Assembly (NCBI GenBank): GCA_030452365.1
Contig: JAKDMK010000001.1
Span: forward strand, 1 to 25,817
Direction: 5' to 3'
Source of the DNA: Nitrococcus sp.
Lineage (GTDB): Bacteria; Pseudomonadota; Gammaproteobacteria; Nitrococcales; Nitrococcaceae
Length of the DNA: 25,817 nt
Made by a program: the position numbers and the translations under genes. Below the pieces are notes generated by a model. The model was not told the DNA's origin. It searched no databases and saw nothing but the letters and a program-made list of their open reading frames with translations. This document shows positions 1 to 7,561 of the stretch, in pieces; the stretch's first letter is position 1; every line of letters starts with the position of its first letter.

Positions 1-192
1 CTGGCACCGCAACTGACGGGTGAGGCGTTGCCCTACGAACGCCTTGTTCACATTATCAAGACATTCAAGGTACGAAGTGAGTTGCTGACCGTTCTCGGCG
101 CATGGGCGCCGTACTTGAAAACACTTGCTGGGCAGGAATCGATTGGCCGGCTCGCTGCGGCAATCGCTCAGATTTCGGCCTGGTTCCCTTGA
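1..192 (+). CDS. C-terminal end of a helical-repeat protein (5' truncated by window)
   Basis: Frame 1 is open from the first base to a TGA at 190-192 and gives 63 residues. The sequence begins LAPQLTGEALPYERLVHII and ends QISAWFP. It is leucine/alanine-rich and amphipathic. The 'LAPQLTGEAL... VLGAWAPYL' spacing resembles the short helical repeats ('ALAPHL'-type) found at the C-terminus of some NACHT/NB-ARC-like and TPR-like bacterial proteins. That resemblance is from memory and is weak. The start, and any catalytic or sensor domain, lie outside the window, so function cannot be assigned. The gene points the same way as the lipoprotein gene that follows, but 196 bp separate them. Confidence 0.5.
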   Translation: MAPQLTGEALPYERLVHIIKTFKVRSELLTVLGAWAPYLKTLAGQESIGRLAAAIAQISAWFP

Positions 193-315
193 TCTGCTAA
201 TGTCGTATCGAAGGTGGCTGCGCCTCAGACCGGTGAGCTGTAACGCAGGCGGGCTGAGAGGGAGGAGCGAGATCCGGGTGAGCACGGGACGGCAATAGGG
301 TCACCCAATAGGACT

Positions 316-326
316 TGCGATTCGCA
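316..326. promoter_or_regulatory. Conserved palindrome upstream of lipoprotein copy 1
   Basis: TGCGATTCGCA is a perfect 11-bp palindrome about 62 bp before the chosen GTG start. The identical sequence lies upstream of the paralogous gene at 3908-3918, although neighbouring leader bases have diverged. A protein-binding or promoter-overlapping role is inferred only from this conservation and symmetry. Confidence 0.4.
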
Positions 327-388
327 TGATGGTCGCGCTGGATTAGCGCACTTGAGGTCATGCACTCGATTGCAAAGTGGTGGATGAA

Positions 389-616
389 GTGAAGCTATCT
401 TTAGCGGTTGCGGGCTGTGCTTTGGCGGCTGCGCTTGTCGGTTGCGACTTCGGCGGGGATTCCGCTGACAACGCTACAAAAGCGGGAATTAAGCCAGAAG
501 AAACAGTATGGTCCGGCTATGCAAAAGATTTGCAAAAAGCAAAACAGGTGGAAGAAACGCTAAAGACGGCCAAAGAGCGGTTGGATACGCGGATCGAGAA
601 TACGGCTCGCCAATGA
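389..616 (+). CDS. Small lipoprotein, copy 1 (unknown function)
   Basis: This is a 75-residue predicted lipoprotein of no family I recognise. From the GTG at 389 it reads VKLSLAVAGCALAAALVGCD. That is a short charged N-region, a hydrophobic core and a lipobox LVGC with the lipidated Cys at position 19. The residue after Cys is Asp, which in E. coli-type Lol sorting favours retention in the inner membrane. The mature part, about 57 residues, is charged, Lys/Glu-rich and probably a helix or coiled coil (KDLQKAKQVEETLKTAKERL). An upstream in-frame GTG at 377 is possible. I prefer 389 because a GGTGGA purine tract precedes it, and the paralog has GGAGG in the equivalent place. The DUF808 gene starts 34 bp downstream, so co-transcription is likely. 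Confidence 0.7.
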   Translation: MKLSLAVAGCALAAALVGCDFGGDSADNATKAGIKPEETVWSGYAKDLQKAKQVEETLKTAKERLDTRIENTARQ

Positions 617-650
617 AAGCAGCTAACGTTTTCGACGGGAGAGCGGGGTA

Positions 651-1601
651 ATGGCGGGCGGCAGTTTACTACTACTGCTCGACGACATCGCCACAGTGCT
701 GGACGACGTGGCGACCATGACCAAGCTTGCGGCGAGGAAAACAGTTGGCGTGCTCGGTGACGACCTGGCGGTCAACGCGGAGCAGGCGAGCGGCGTACGG
801 GCGGAGCGCGAGCTGCCCGTGGTCTGGGCGGTGGCAAAGGGTTCGTTACGCAACAAATGTATTTTGGTACCAGCCGCGCTGGTGGTGTCTTTTGTAGCGC
901 CCTGGCTGATCACTCCCGCGCTGATGGTCGGTGGTCTGTTTCTATGTTTTGAGGGTTTTGAGAAAGTAGCCCACACGTTTCTGCACTCCGCCGCAGAAGA
1001 CGCCTCCCATCGCGCGCGACTCGTCGAGCGCCGGCTGGATCCCTCGATCGATCTGGTTCATTTCGAGCAGCAGAAGATAAAGGGCGCCGTGCGTACGGAC
1101 TTTATTCTGTCCGCGGAAATCATCGTGCTGACGCTTGGACTGGTGGCTGACATGGATCTCCTGCGGCAGGTGCTGGTGCTGTCCGCGATCGGGTTGATCA
1201 TGACCGCCGGTGTGTACGGCTTGGTCGCCGGCATCGTAAAGCTGGATGATGTCGGCCAGTACCTGATGCAGCGAGAGGGACGCGCTCCGTGGCTTAAGCC
1301 GCAGCGTTGGCTGGGTGCTCGGCTCATGAATTTTGCGCCCCTGCTGATGAAGTTCCTGGCCTTTGCGGGTACCGTCGCCATGTTCCTGGTGGGCGGCGGT
1401 ATACTGGTCCACGGCTTTCATGGGCTGCAGGATTGGATTGCCGGTATCACGGCGCGTTTGTCGGAGGTTGCCACGATTGGTCCCGTGTTGGCCGCCGTGA
1501 CACCCACCCTGGGCGGTATTGCGGTGGGCCTGATCGCAGGTGCCCTGGTAATGGCAGCCGTCATACTCTGGCAGCGCCTGCTGGAACTGGCCAAGCGCTG
1601 A
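651..1601 (+). CDS. yedI: DUF808 family inner-membrane protein (YedI-like)
   Basis: This 316-residue polytopic membrane protein matches the DUF808/YedI family, whose E. coli member is about 305 residues. The N-terminus shows the family signature: LLLLLDDIATVLDDVA, then AARKTVGVLGDDLAVNAEQ, then 'GVRAERELPVVWAVAKGS'. Hydrophobic segments lie near residues 70-100, 125-145, 150-175, 225-255 and 275-305. The molecular role of the family is not established. The ATG at 651 follows GAGAGCGGGG. The gene lies 34 bp after the lipoprotein gene and probably forms a two-gene unit with it. A stem-loop at 1646-1667 may end the transcript. Confidence 0.85.
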   Translation: MAGGSLLLLLDDIATVLDDVATMTKLAARKTVGVLGDDLAVNAEQASGVRAERELPVVWAVAKGSLRNKCILVPAALVVSFVAPWLITPALMVGGLFLCFEGFEKVAHTFLHSAAEDASHRARLVERRLDPSIDLVHFEQQKIKGAVRTDFILSAEIIVLTLGLVADMDLLRQVLVLSAIGLIMTAGVYGLVAGIVKLDDVGQYLMQREGRAPWLKPQRWLGARLMNFAPLLMKFLAFAGTVAMFLVGGGILVHGFHGLQDWIAGITARLSEVATIGPVLAAVTPTLGGIAVGLIAGALVMAAVILWQRLLELAKR

Positions 1602-1645
1602 CCGGTTAAGCCTGCAATATGTCGCAGCGGATGCGACGCCGCTCT

Positions 1646-1667
1646 CTGGCGAACTGAGCTTCGCCGG
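1646..1667 (+). terminator. Possible stem-loop terminator after the DUF808 gene
   Basis: CTGGCGAA (1646-1653) pairs with TTCGCCGG (1660-1667) across a 6-nt loop, with one G-T pair. It is followed by ATTTACTT. It lies 45 bp past the stop codon. The U-run is weak, so this is only a candidate. The rest of 1602-1874 holds no open frame or motif I can support. Confidence 0.3.
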
Positions 1668-1874
1668 ATTTACTTCAGCAGTGATCCCGTCACAACCCAT
1701 CGAACTATCAGGGAGTGACAGCACGATAGCGGGAGGAACTATCGAGCACCGGATCTCCCGGCAATTGCTGCGGCGCAGCGCACAGCTTAGTCCGGTCCTT
1801 GCCGCGCTTCCTCCCGCTCCTCTACTTCACGCTTGAATTGTATGGGCCAGATCAGAGACAGCACGTCGGATTGG

Positions 1875-2665
1875 TCACCGAAGTAAATTCTTATATACAA
1901 TCCCGTCTTTCATAATCACAACGAAGTTGTCTTCCGGGTTGGCGACCAGATCGAGGTTTTCCAGTGGGTTGCCATCCACCAACAGCAGATCCGCAAACGC
2001 CTCTTGCGCCACGACACCCAGCTTGCCGGGGTACGGATTGCGCGGACCGGACAGCGCGAGCAGCTCGGCATTGGTCGCGGTGACCATTTCCAAGACCTGC
2101 GCAGATGCATACCAGCGTTTCATATAAGCGACTTGCGCGCCTTGGGTCGCGGCGAGTTGAGCCGAGAACAGAGTGTCCGTTCCCCAGGCGGTTTCGATAC
2201 CGTATTTGTTTGCTAGCCGATAGGCGTTGTCCGTCCCCGCGTAGACCTGCTGCTGCTTGGCACGCGCTGCTTCGGTTGGCATTGGCGTGGTGAACTCATG
2301 CACAAAGGGCTGCAAGCTCAGCCAGATGTCATTTTCCGCCATCATCTGGGCGGTCTTCAGGCCGCAAGCATCGCATGCCAGTGCGCGTCGATCATACCCG
2401 GAATAAGGGTACGCCCATTGCCCTGGATCGTCGTCAGGGACAGATCGTCAGGTGGGTCAATTGAACCGTCGGATATCGTCTGAATACTATTCCCAACCAC
2501 CAGTACGTTTGAAGGGGGTGAGAGTCGATCGGACGTGCCGTCAAATATACGGACATTCTGGAAGAGCACCGCGGTAGCCTGGGCACTCTGTGCAAGAGCA
2601 ATTGAAGCAGCGAAATAGCACAGGACAAGAGCACAATTAAGCGCCGCTTTGCTTAGGTTTCGCAT
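1875..2665 (-). pseudogene. Exported amidohydrolase, internally deleted remnant
   Basis: Two pieces of one metal-dependent amidohydrolase lie end to end in different frames. The 5' piece (2665-2357) has a signal peptide (MRNLSKAALNCALVLCYFAA) and then a β-strand domain ending in IPGMIDAHWHAMLAA. DAHWH is the family's first metal-binding HxH. The 3' piece (about 2356-1875) reads LKTAQMMAENDIWLSLQPF, then ETAWGTDTLF (late catalytic Asp), LALSGPRNPYPG and ADLLLVDGNPLENLDL, all typical of the C-terminus. Intact members carry roughly 230-260 residues between these points, including the carboxylated Lys and two His ligands, and that segment is absent. The junction is near 2357 (GCGGCC followed by TGAAGACC) and shifts the frame. 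The product cannot be an active hydrolase. Confidence 0.85.
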
Positions 2666-2739
2666 GACAAATCTTCCGTCGATGTGGTGTGGTTAGTAAT
2701 TGCCACGTTAATATGGGATCGTTCTGTTGGGTAACCTTT

Positions 2740-3831
2740 ATGCAAACGGCTACATCCTACAACCCGATCTGGTCTCTCGTTATTCCGCTACTTGGGCTTA
2801 TCGTTCTTCTTCTGCAGAAGTTTGCGCCGCCCCTGCCGGGAATCACGCTGCTGGTCATTGCCGCATTGGCGGGCAGCGTGATCACGGCGGTGCATCACGC
2901 GGAAGTCATCGCCCACCGGGTTGGCGAGCCGTTTGGCACCCTGGTGCTCGCGCTTGCAGTAACTATTATCGAGGTAGCCTTGATTGTGTCGCTGATGCTT
3001 AGCGGCGGTTCTGCCGCAACCGCTTTGGCACGTGACACCGTATTTGCCGCAGTCATGATTATTCTGAACGGAATCATAGGTATGAGCCTGTTGGTTGGAG
3101 GAAGCCGACACCTGATACAGGACTTCCAGTTGGAAGGTGTCAATGCAGCGCTTGGAACCTTGTCCGTGATCGTGGTTTGCACCTTGATCCTGCCGAACTA
3201 TGCGACCAGCAATCCCGGGCCGCTTTACACGCCCGGCCAACTGGGGTTCGTTGCGATCGCGACTCTGGCGCTGTTTGCCGCTTTTACGTTCGTGCAGACC
3301 ATACGCCATCGCGGCTATTTTCTGCACCCTGATCAGGATGGCTGCGGAGGGAACGACCATGGCGAGCATCCGGCGAATCGCGATGCCTGGATCAGTCTTG
3401 CTCTGTTGCTGACGGCTCTGATTGTGGTGGTTATCGGTGCCAAGGCGATTTCCCCGGCGCTTGAAGCAGCGCTCCAATCGGTTGGGGCGCCTCCCGCAAC
3501 AATTGGCATACTGATCGCCGCAATCGTGTTGTTGCCTGAAGGTGTTGCGGCGGTGAGGGCAGCGGCCAAGAACCGGCTTCAGACCAGCCTGAACCTCGCC
3601 ATTAGCTCGGCGATAGCCAGCATTGGCCTGACCGTTCCGACCGTGGCAGCGGTTGCGTTGATCGCAGGTTGGCCGCTGATGCTCGGCATCGACGATAAAT
3701 CTACCGTCCTGCTTGTGTTGACCCTATTCGTGGTGGCGATATCACTGCGCACCGGTCGCACCACGGTCTTGCCCGGCGCGGTCCATCTGGTGTTGTTCGC
3801 CGCCTGGCTGTTTCTGAGTTTCGTGCCATAG
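2740..3831 (+). CDS. chaA: ChaA-type Ca2+/Na+/K+:H+ antiporter
   Basis: This 363-residue inner-membrane antiporter belongs to the Ca2+/cation antiporter (CaCA) superfamily. E. coli ChaA has 366 residues. It has two homologous halves. The first carries VGEPFGTLVLALAVTIIEVA with the conserved acidic residue (IIEVAL). The second carries IVLLPEGVAAVRAA and NLAISSAIASIGLTVPTVA. A loop rich in His, Asp and Gly (HPDQDGCGGNDHGEHP) links them, as in ChaA. About eleven hydrophobic segments are visible. The reading frame is open from GTG 2689, but the ATG at 2740 (MQTATSYNPIWSLVIPLL) matches the family length. It is transcribed divergently from the amidohydrolase remnant. A role in extruding cations at alkaline pH or high salt is inferred from the family. 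Confidence 0.92.
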   Translation: MQTATSYNPIWSLVIPLLGLIVLLLQKFAPPLPGITLLVIAALAGSVITAVHHAEVIAHRVGEPFGTLVLALAVTIIEVALIVSLMLSGGSAATALARDTVFAAVMIILNGIIGMSLLVGGSRHLIQDFQLEGVNAALGTLSVIVVCTLILPNYATSNPGPLYTPGQLGFVAIATLALFAAFTFVQTIRHRGYFLHPDQDGCGGNDHGEHPANRDAWISLALLLTALIVVVIGAKAISPALEAALQSVGAPPATIGILIAAIVLLPEGVAAVRAAAKNRLQTSLNLAISSAIASIGLTVPTVAAVALIAGWPLMLGIDDKSTVLLVLTLFVVAISLRTGRTTVLPGAVHLVLFAAWLFLSFVP

Positions 3832-3890
3832 CCGATGGTAGCCCGCCAAAGCTGCGCCGCGCTTCGCAGTTCCAGGGTAAGGGCAAACGG

Positions 3891-4222
3891 GGTTATCCAT
3901 TAGCACTTGCGATTCGCATGACGTTCGTGCTGCATTAGCACTGTTGAGGCCATGCACTCGATTGGAAAATGGAGGATGCAGTGAAGCGATCTTTAGCCGT
4001 TGCGGGTTGTGCTTTGGCGGCTGCGCTTGCCGGTTGCGACTTCGGCGGGGATTCCGCAGGCAAAGCTATAAATGCGGGTAGCCAGTCGGAGCAAACAGTA
4101 TTGTCCGGCTATGCAAAAGATCTGAAAAAGGCGAAACAGGTGGAGGAAACGCTCAAGGCGGCCAAAGAGGGCTTGGATACGCGAATCGAAAAGATGACCC
4201 AGCCCTCGCCGGCCGGCGGTGA
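3891..4222 (+). repeat. Direct repeat copy 2: lipoprotein gene plus upstream region
   Basis: This is the second copy of the module at 299-616, in the same orientation. Shared landmarks are ACTTGCGATTCGCATGA, CATGCACTCGATTG, the TTGCGACTTCGGCGGGGATT block and the CCGGCTATGCAAAAGAT block. Divergence concentrates in the middle of the mature lipoprotein and at the 3' end. Recombination between the two copies would delete the DUF808 gene, the amidohydrolase remnant and chaA. Confidence 0.85.
3908..3918. promoter_or_regulatory. Conserved palindrome upstream of lipoprotein copy 2
   Basis: TGCGATTCGCA is identical to the palindrome at 316-326 and sits at nearly the same distance from its gene. See that entry. 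The regulatory role is inferred. Confidence 0.4.
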
Positions 4223-4226
4223 ATGA
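3981..4226 (+). CDS. Small lipoprotein, copy 2 (unknown function)
   Basis: This paralog of the 389-616 gene has 81 residues from the GTG at 3981. It reads VKRSLAVAGCALAAALAGCD, with lipobox LAGC, Cys 19 and Asp directly after it. The mature part keeps SGYAKDLKKAKQVEETLKAAKE but differs in the linker and ends in TQPSPAGGE. A perfect Shine-Dalgarno GGAGG (3971-3975) lies 5 bp before this GTG. The in-frame ATG at 3969 overlaps that ribosome site, so GTG 3981 is the better start. Unlike copy 1, it is followed by a toxin remnant, not a membrane protein gene. Function is unknown. The conserved amphipathic helix suggests an oligomeric or partner-binding lipoprotein. Confidence 0.7.
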   Translation: MKRSLAVAGCALAAALAGCDFGGDSAGKAINAGSQSEQTVLSGYAKDLKKAKQVEETLKAAKEGLDTRIEKMTQPSPAGGE

Positions 4227-4489
4227 CAGGGCGGTGCGTGAGCTCGCCCAAAGCGGGGCGAGTACCCGTCACGCGCACCATTCGCGGCCTCACCAGCGAA
4301 GTTGTTCTGACCGCCGAGGACGGGATGCCTGTGACTTGCGCGCTCAATTTCGATCATGTCTCGCTGGCTCAGGTTGAGCGCGCCTGCTCGGTTTTATCGC
4401 TCCTTGCCCCCGTGCCGCGAAGTCCCATACCCTCCAATATGATCAACGAACCAAATTCTCTGCTCGACTACTGCCGGGAGGGCTCATGA
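4223..4489 (+). pseudogene. MazF/PemK-like toxin, C-terminal remnant
   Basis: The frame contains PVTRTIRGLTSEVVLTAEDG, followed by MPVTCALNFDHVSLAQ. This resembles the second half of MazF/PemK-type endoribonucleases, which usually read 'PVTRTIR.LPTEV.L...DGMP..C.L..D'. The first half, with the β-strand bearing the RPVLV/ILV motif, is missing. The sequence after about 4400 no longer resembles the family. The ATG at 4223 overlaps the lipoprotein stop (ATGA) but has no family-like N-terminus, so the overlap is probably accidental. No antitoxin gene adjoins it. I read it as a decayed toxin left by a deletion or by the lipoprotein duplication. A small novel protein cannot be excluded. Confidence 0.5.
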
Positions 4490-5493
4490 GCGCGCGCGAG
4501 ATCACTCTGCTCCCGGGCGATGGCATTGGCCCGAGCGTTAGCGATGCCACCCTGGAAGTATTGAAAAAGGCCGGTTGCGACTTCCAATACCATGCAGCGG
4601 CCATCGGCCAAACAGCGCTCGATGCAGGCAAGGAGCTTATCCCGCAGGAGACGTTGGATCTCATCGAACGCACTGGAGTCGCCTTGAAGGGGCCGGTGAC
4701 CACACCGATCGGCCGCGGCTTCACCTCCGTCAACGTCACGCTTCGCAAGCACTTCGATCTTTACGCCAACGTTCGCCCGGTTCTCTCTTTCAAGGGCGCG
4801 CGGGCACTCTATACGGGTCTCGATCTGATCATCATCCGCTAGAATACCGAGGGGATGTACTCCGGGCAGGGCCAGCACCGCAGCGCAGACGACTCTCGCG
4901 CCGAAAATCTGAGCGTAATTACCCGCTTCGAGTCGGAGCGCATTATCCGCTATGCCTTCGCGCTGGCGCGGCGCCTTAACCGACGCAAGGTCACGGTCTG
5001 CCACAAAGCCAATATTCTAAAGGCGACCCAGGGGTTGTTTCTGGACGTTGGCCGGGAGGTTGCCAAGCACTATCCGGACATCGCGCACCAGGAGCTGATC
5101 ATCGACAACGCGGCCATGCAGCTGGTGATGAACCCGCATCAGTTCGATATCATCGTGACCACCAATCTGTTTGGAGACATCCTCTCGGATCTCTGCGCCG
5201 GTCTGGGAGGAGGGCTCGGTCTCGCGCCCGGCGCCAATATCGGGGACAACAAGGCGATCTTCGAGGCGGTGCACGGCAGCGCGCCCGATATCGCCGGACA
5301 GAATATCGCCAACCCCACCGCCATGATGCTCGCGGCTTGCCTGATGCTCGACCACCTTGACATGTGCGAGTCGGCCGAGCGAATTCGCACTGCGATTGGC
5401 GGCGCCATCGAAGCCGGCGACCGGATTACTCGAGACTTAGGCGGCAAAGGCAGCACCACCGATTTCACGGCTGCCATATTGGAGCGGCTCTGA
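4486..5493 (+). pseudogene. NAD-type isocitrate dehydrogenase with in-frame amber stop
   Basis: This is a full-length β-decarboxylating dehydrogenase of 335 codons in one frame, broken only by a TAG at 4840-4842 (codon 119). The family normally reads RENTEG there. The sequence gives IIIR-stop-NTEGMYSGQG, so the lost residue is the conserved Glu (GAG to TAG is one base change). Everything else is intact: LLPGDGIGP at the start, the substrate loop SVNVTLRKHFDLYANVRP, the catalytic Lys in VTVCHKANILK, the metal Asp residues in [10 protein letters not shown] and the nucleotide loop [10 protein letters not shown]. The Asp/Ile adenosine-site region ([12 protein letters not shown]) suggests NAD rather than NADP. 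A GGGAGGG ribosome site precedes ATG 4486. Sequencing error, recent nonsense mutation or suppression are all possible. The reaction would be isocitrate to 2-oxoglutarate plus CO2. Confidence 0.85.
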
Positions 5494-5560
5494 TGGTCGC
5501 TGTCACCCGACTTATCCGCTTTGCTCCACAACACAAGTGGAGTTGAGTAAAGAGTGGCAA

Positions 5561-5893
5561 TCAGCACAGCATCAGGAGGTAGAGATTTTCCGTTCTCGCC
5601 AGATGCTCGATATCAGCAACGTCACGGCGCAGAACGTTCTCGATTTCCGCGGTCGAACAGTTGCCGCGCCGAATCCATACGATCTTGGCGGATTGACCAC
5701 GCAACAACGCCGACTCAAAGAAATCAGAGTCCTTGCTGGTTAGGATAAAGCCTTCCCGTTCCGCAAAATCAAGCAAGGTGGTATCGGATGCCTGCGAAAG
5801 ACCAAAGTCCTGCACGTGGGCGGAACCGGGATACAGGTCGTCAAGCCTTGGCGCAAGGCGCGGAGATAGGTTCTGATCAAACAGTAGCCTCAC
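5561..5893 (-). CDS. DUF5615 PIN-like toxin-family protein
   Basis: This 110-residue protein begins [22 protein letters not shown] and carries [20 protein letters not shown]. This is the DUF5615 pattern, a PIN-like fold related to the Mut7-C domain. Acidic residues typical of the PIN-like active site are visible: Asp in LLFDQNLS, the TTLLDFAE Asp and the SKDSDF Asps. The start is GTG (GTGAGGCTACTG), whose first four bases overlap the stop of the upstream DUF433 gene. That translational coupling is usual for toxin-antitoxin pairs. It probably acts as a nuclease held in check by the DUF433 partner. This is inferred from gene pairing; toxicity has not been shown for all family members. Confidence 0.8.
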   Translation of the reverse strand: MRLLFDQNLSPRLAPRLDDLYPGSAHVQDFGLSQASDTTLLDFAEREGFILTSKDSDFFESALLRGQSAKIVWIRRGNCSTAEIENVLRRDVADIEHLARTENLYLLMLC

Positions 5894-6117
5894 ACCGGTA
5901 TCGATAGCATATGTTTTTCACGATCGGCAGCGAAAGCAAGACAAGCCTGGATATCCTCGCGGGTGAGGTACGGGAAGTCGGTCAGAATATCGTCCGTGGT
6001 CATACCGGAAGCGAGGTAATCCAGGACGTCATAGACGGTGATTCGCATTCCGCGGACGCAGGGTTTACCACCGCATTTCCCTGGCTCGATGGTGATGATG
6101 CGGCGATAGTCGACCAT
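5890..6117 (-). CDS. DUF433 antitoxin-family protein
   Basis: This 75-residue protein reads ITIEPGKCGGKPCVRGMRIT, then VYDVLDYLASGMT, DDILTDFPYLTREDIQACL. It is a complete DUF433 domain, a winged-helix/Vap-antitoxin-like fold whose hallmark is 'GKPCIRGTRI'. The start ATG at 6117 is preceded by GAGGA seven bases upstream. It overlaps the DUF5615 gene by 4 bp (GTGA) and is first in the operon, the usual order for antitoxin then toxin. It probably binds both the partner protein and its own promoter, but no operator repeat was found in 6118-6200. Confidence 0.8.
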   Translation of the reverse strand: MVDYRRIITIEPGKCGGKPCVRGMRITVYDVLDYLASGMTTDDILTDFPYLTREDIQACLAFAADREKHMLSIPV

Positions 6118-6393
6118 GTACTGTTCCTCAGGTCTCGAGTCTTGGAGAAATCAAATTGTCTCAGAAGCTATCCTCTGTGGGTAGTCTCTGCACCCGGTGT
6201 CTTTCAGCTATATGCTATCCCTGGAGGACCTTGCCGGAGTCCCGGGCGGTTTGCCGAGGTCGGGCAGACACGTGTGCCGACTGCCGCGACCCGCGCAGGT
6301 GCGTTACGACTGCTTTACTGATGATCAGGGATCGCCCTTTCAGGCGAGGCCCGCTAGCACGCGCATGATACGGGCAATTGGAGGTAAATCGCA

Positions 6394-7503
6394 GTGGAAA
6401 TCCGTGCGGCAGTAGCAACTGAGGCGAAGCGGCCTCTGAGCGTGGAGACCGTTACACTCGACGGCCCCAAAGCGGGGGAGGTGCTGGTCGAGATCAAGGC
6501 CACCGGCGTATGCCATACTGATGAGTTCACTCGCTCGGGCGCCGACCCCGAGGGTTTGTTCCCGTCCATCCTTGGCCACGAAGGCGCGGGCATCGTCGCG
6601 GAAGTCGGCCCCGAGGTCAAATCGCTTCGGCCAGGAGACCATGTTATTCCCTTGTATATCCCCGAATGCCGGCAGTGCAAGTTCTGCCTCAGCGGCAAGA
6701 CCAACCTATGCGGGGCCATTCGGGATACGCAGGGCCGCGGGGTCATGCCCGATGGCAGCAGCCGTTTCTCGCTCAACGGCGAGATGATCCATCACTATAT
6801 GGGGACGTCCACCTTCGCCAACTACACGGTGGTGCCGGAGATTGCATTGGCGAAGATCCGCGCGGATGCGCCGTTTGAGAAGGTCTGCTACATCGGTTGT
6901 GGTGTCACCACCGGCATCGGAGCGGTGATCAATACCGCCAAGGTGCGGCCTGGCGACAACGTGATAGTGTTTGGGCTGGGTGGAATCGGGCTCAATGTGA
7001 TTCAAGGTGCGCGCCTGTGCGGCGCCGATAGGATCATCGGGGTGGATATTAATCCAACCAAACAAGCGCTCGCCGAGAAGTTCGGCATGACGCATTTCGT
7101 CAATCCAAACGAGATTGAAGGCGATCTGGTGCCTTACCTGATCTCGCTGACGCGCGGAGGCGCCGACTACACTTTCGAGTGCGTAGGCAACACCAAGCTC
7201 ATGCGCCAGGCGCTGGAGTGCTGCCATAAGGGCTGGGGAACCAGCATCATCATCGGTGTCGCCGGCGCCGGCGAAGAGATCGGCACCCGGCCGTTTCAGC
7301 TCGTCACCGGCCGGGTATGGAAGGGAAGCGCATTCGGCGGCGCCAAGGGCCGCACCGAGGTGCCCAAGATCGTCGATTGGTATATGGAAGGCAAGATCAA
7401 TATTGATGATCTAATTACCCATGTCATACCCTTGGAGCGCATCAACGACGCATTTGATCTAATGCACAAAGGCGAATCCATCCGCAGCGTTATCCGGTTC
7501 TAA
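6394..7503 (+). CDS. frmA: S-(hydroxymethyl)glutathione dehydrogenase (class III ADH)
   Basis: This 369-residue zinc alcohol dehydrogenase oxidises S-hydroxymethylglutathione, the adduct of formaldehyde and glutathione, to S-formylglutathione with NAD+. Visible features are the catalytic-zinc site Cys40 (ATGVCHTDE), His62-Glu63 (LGHEGAG) and Cys169 (VCYIGCG). The structural-zinc cluster is Cys92, 95, 98 and 106 ([15 protein letters not shown]). The Rossmann motif is GLGGIGL at 194-200, with Asp218 in GVDIN for NAD. Class III enzymes are about 370 residues, so the gene is complete. The start is GTG 6394, chosen because GGAGGT lies ten bases upstream. S-formylglutathione hydrolase follows after 58 bp. 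Upstream (6118-6393) I see no frmR-type regulator gene. Confidence 0.95.
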   Translation: MEIRAAVATEAKRPLSVETVTLDGPKAGEVLVEIKATGVCHTDEFTRSGADPEGLFPSILGHEGAGIVAEVGPEVKSLRPGDHVIPLYIPECRQCKFCLSGKTNLCGAIRDTQGRGVMPDGSSRFSLNGEMIHHYMGTSTFANYTVVPEIALAKIRADAPFEKVCYIGCGVTTGIGAVINTAKVRPGDNVIVFGLGGIGLNVIQGARLCGADRIIGVDINPTKQALAEKFGMTHFVNPNEIEGDLVPYLISLTRGGADYTFECVGNTKLMRQALECCHKGWGTSIIIGVAGAGEEIGTRPFQLVTGRVWKGSAFGGAKGRTEVPKIVDWYMEGKINIDDLITHVIPLERINDAFDLMHKGESIRSVIRF

Positions 7504-7561
7504 GCCCGGCAAGAGGAATTGTCATAGCATCGAACCGCAAGCCCAGGAGGAGCCCCTTGCG

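Larger units (their letters stand above)
299..616 (+). repeat. Direct repeat copy 1: lipoprotein gene plus upstream region
   Basis: This stretch matches 3891-4222 over both the non-coding leader (ACTTGCGATTCGCATGA, then ATGCACTCGATTG) and the lipoprotein reading frame. Identity is high by eye, with few gaps. The similarity starts about 90 bp before the gene, so the duplicated unit is promoter plus gene. The two copies are in the same orientation and flank about 3.3 kb carrying the DUF808 gene, the broken amidohydrolase and chaA. Confidence 0.85.

Noticed and set aside
942..1724. A 260-codon minus-strand frame across the DUF808 gene
   Set aside because: It is rich in His, Gln and Gly without hydrophobic pattern, and is a shadow of the DUF808 gene.
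4840..4842. Programmed recoding of TAG (for example pyrrolysine)
   Set aside because: The lost residue is a conserved Glu in a housekeeping enzyme, and nothing in the window suggests a recoding apparatus. A point mutation or error is simpler.
5911..6321. A 136-codon plus-strand frame upstream of the formaldehyde dehydrogenase gene
   Set aside because: Its first half is antisense to the DUF433 gene and the rest has no recognisable protein pattern.
6118..6393. A possible formaldehyde regulator gene (frmR type) upstream of frmA
   Set aside because: The 276-bp gap has no frame with the Cys/His pattern of FrmR and no similarity to it.
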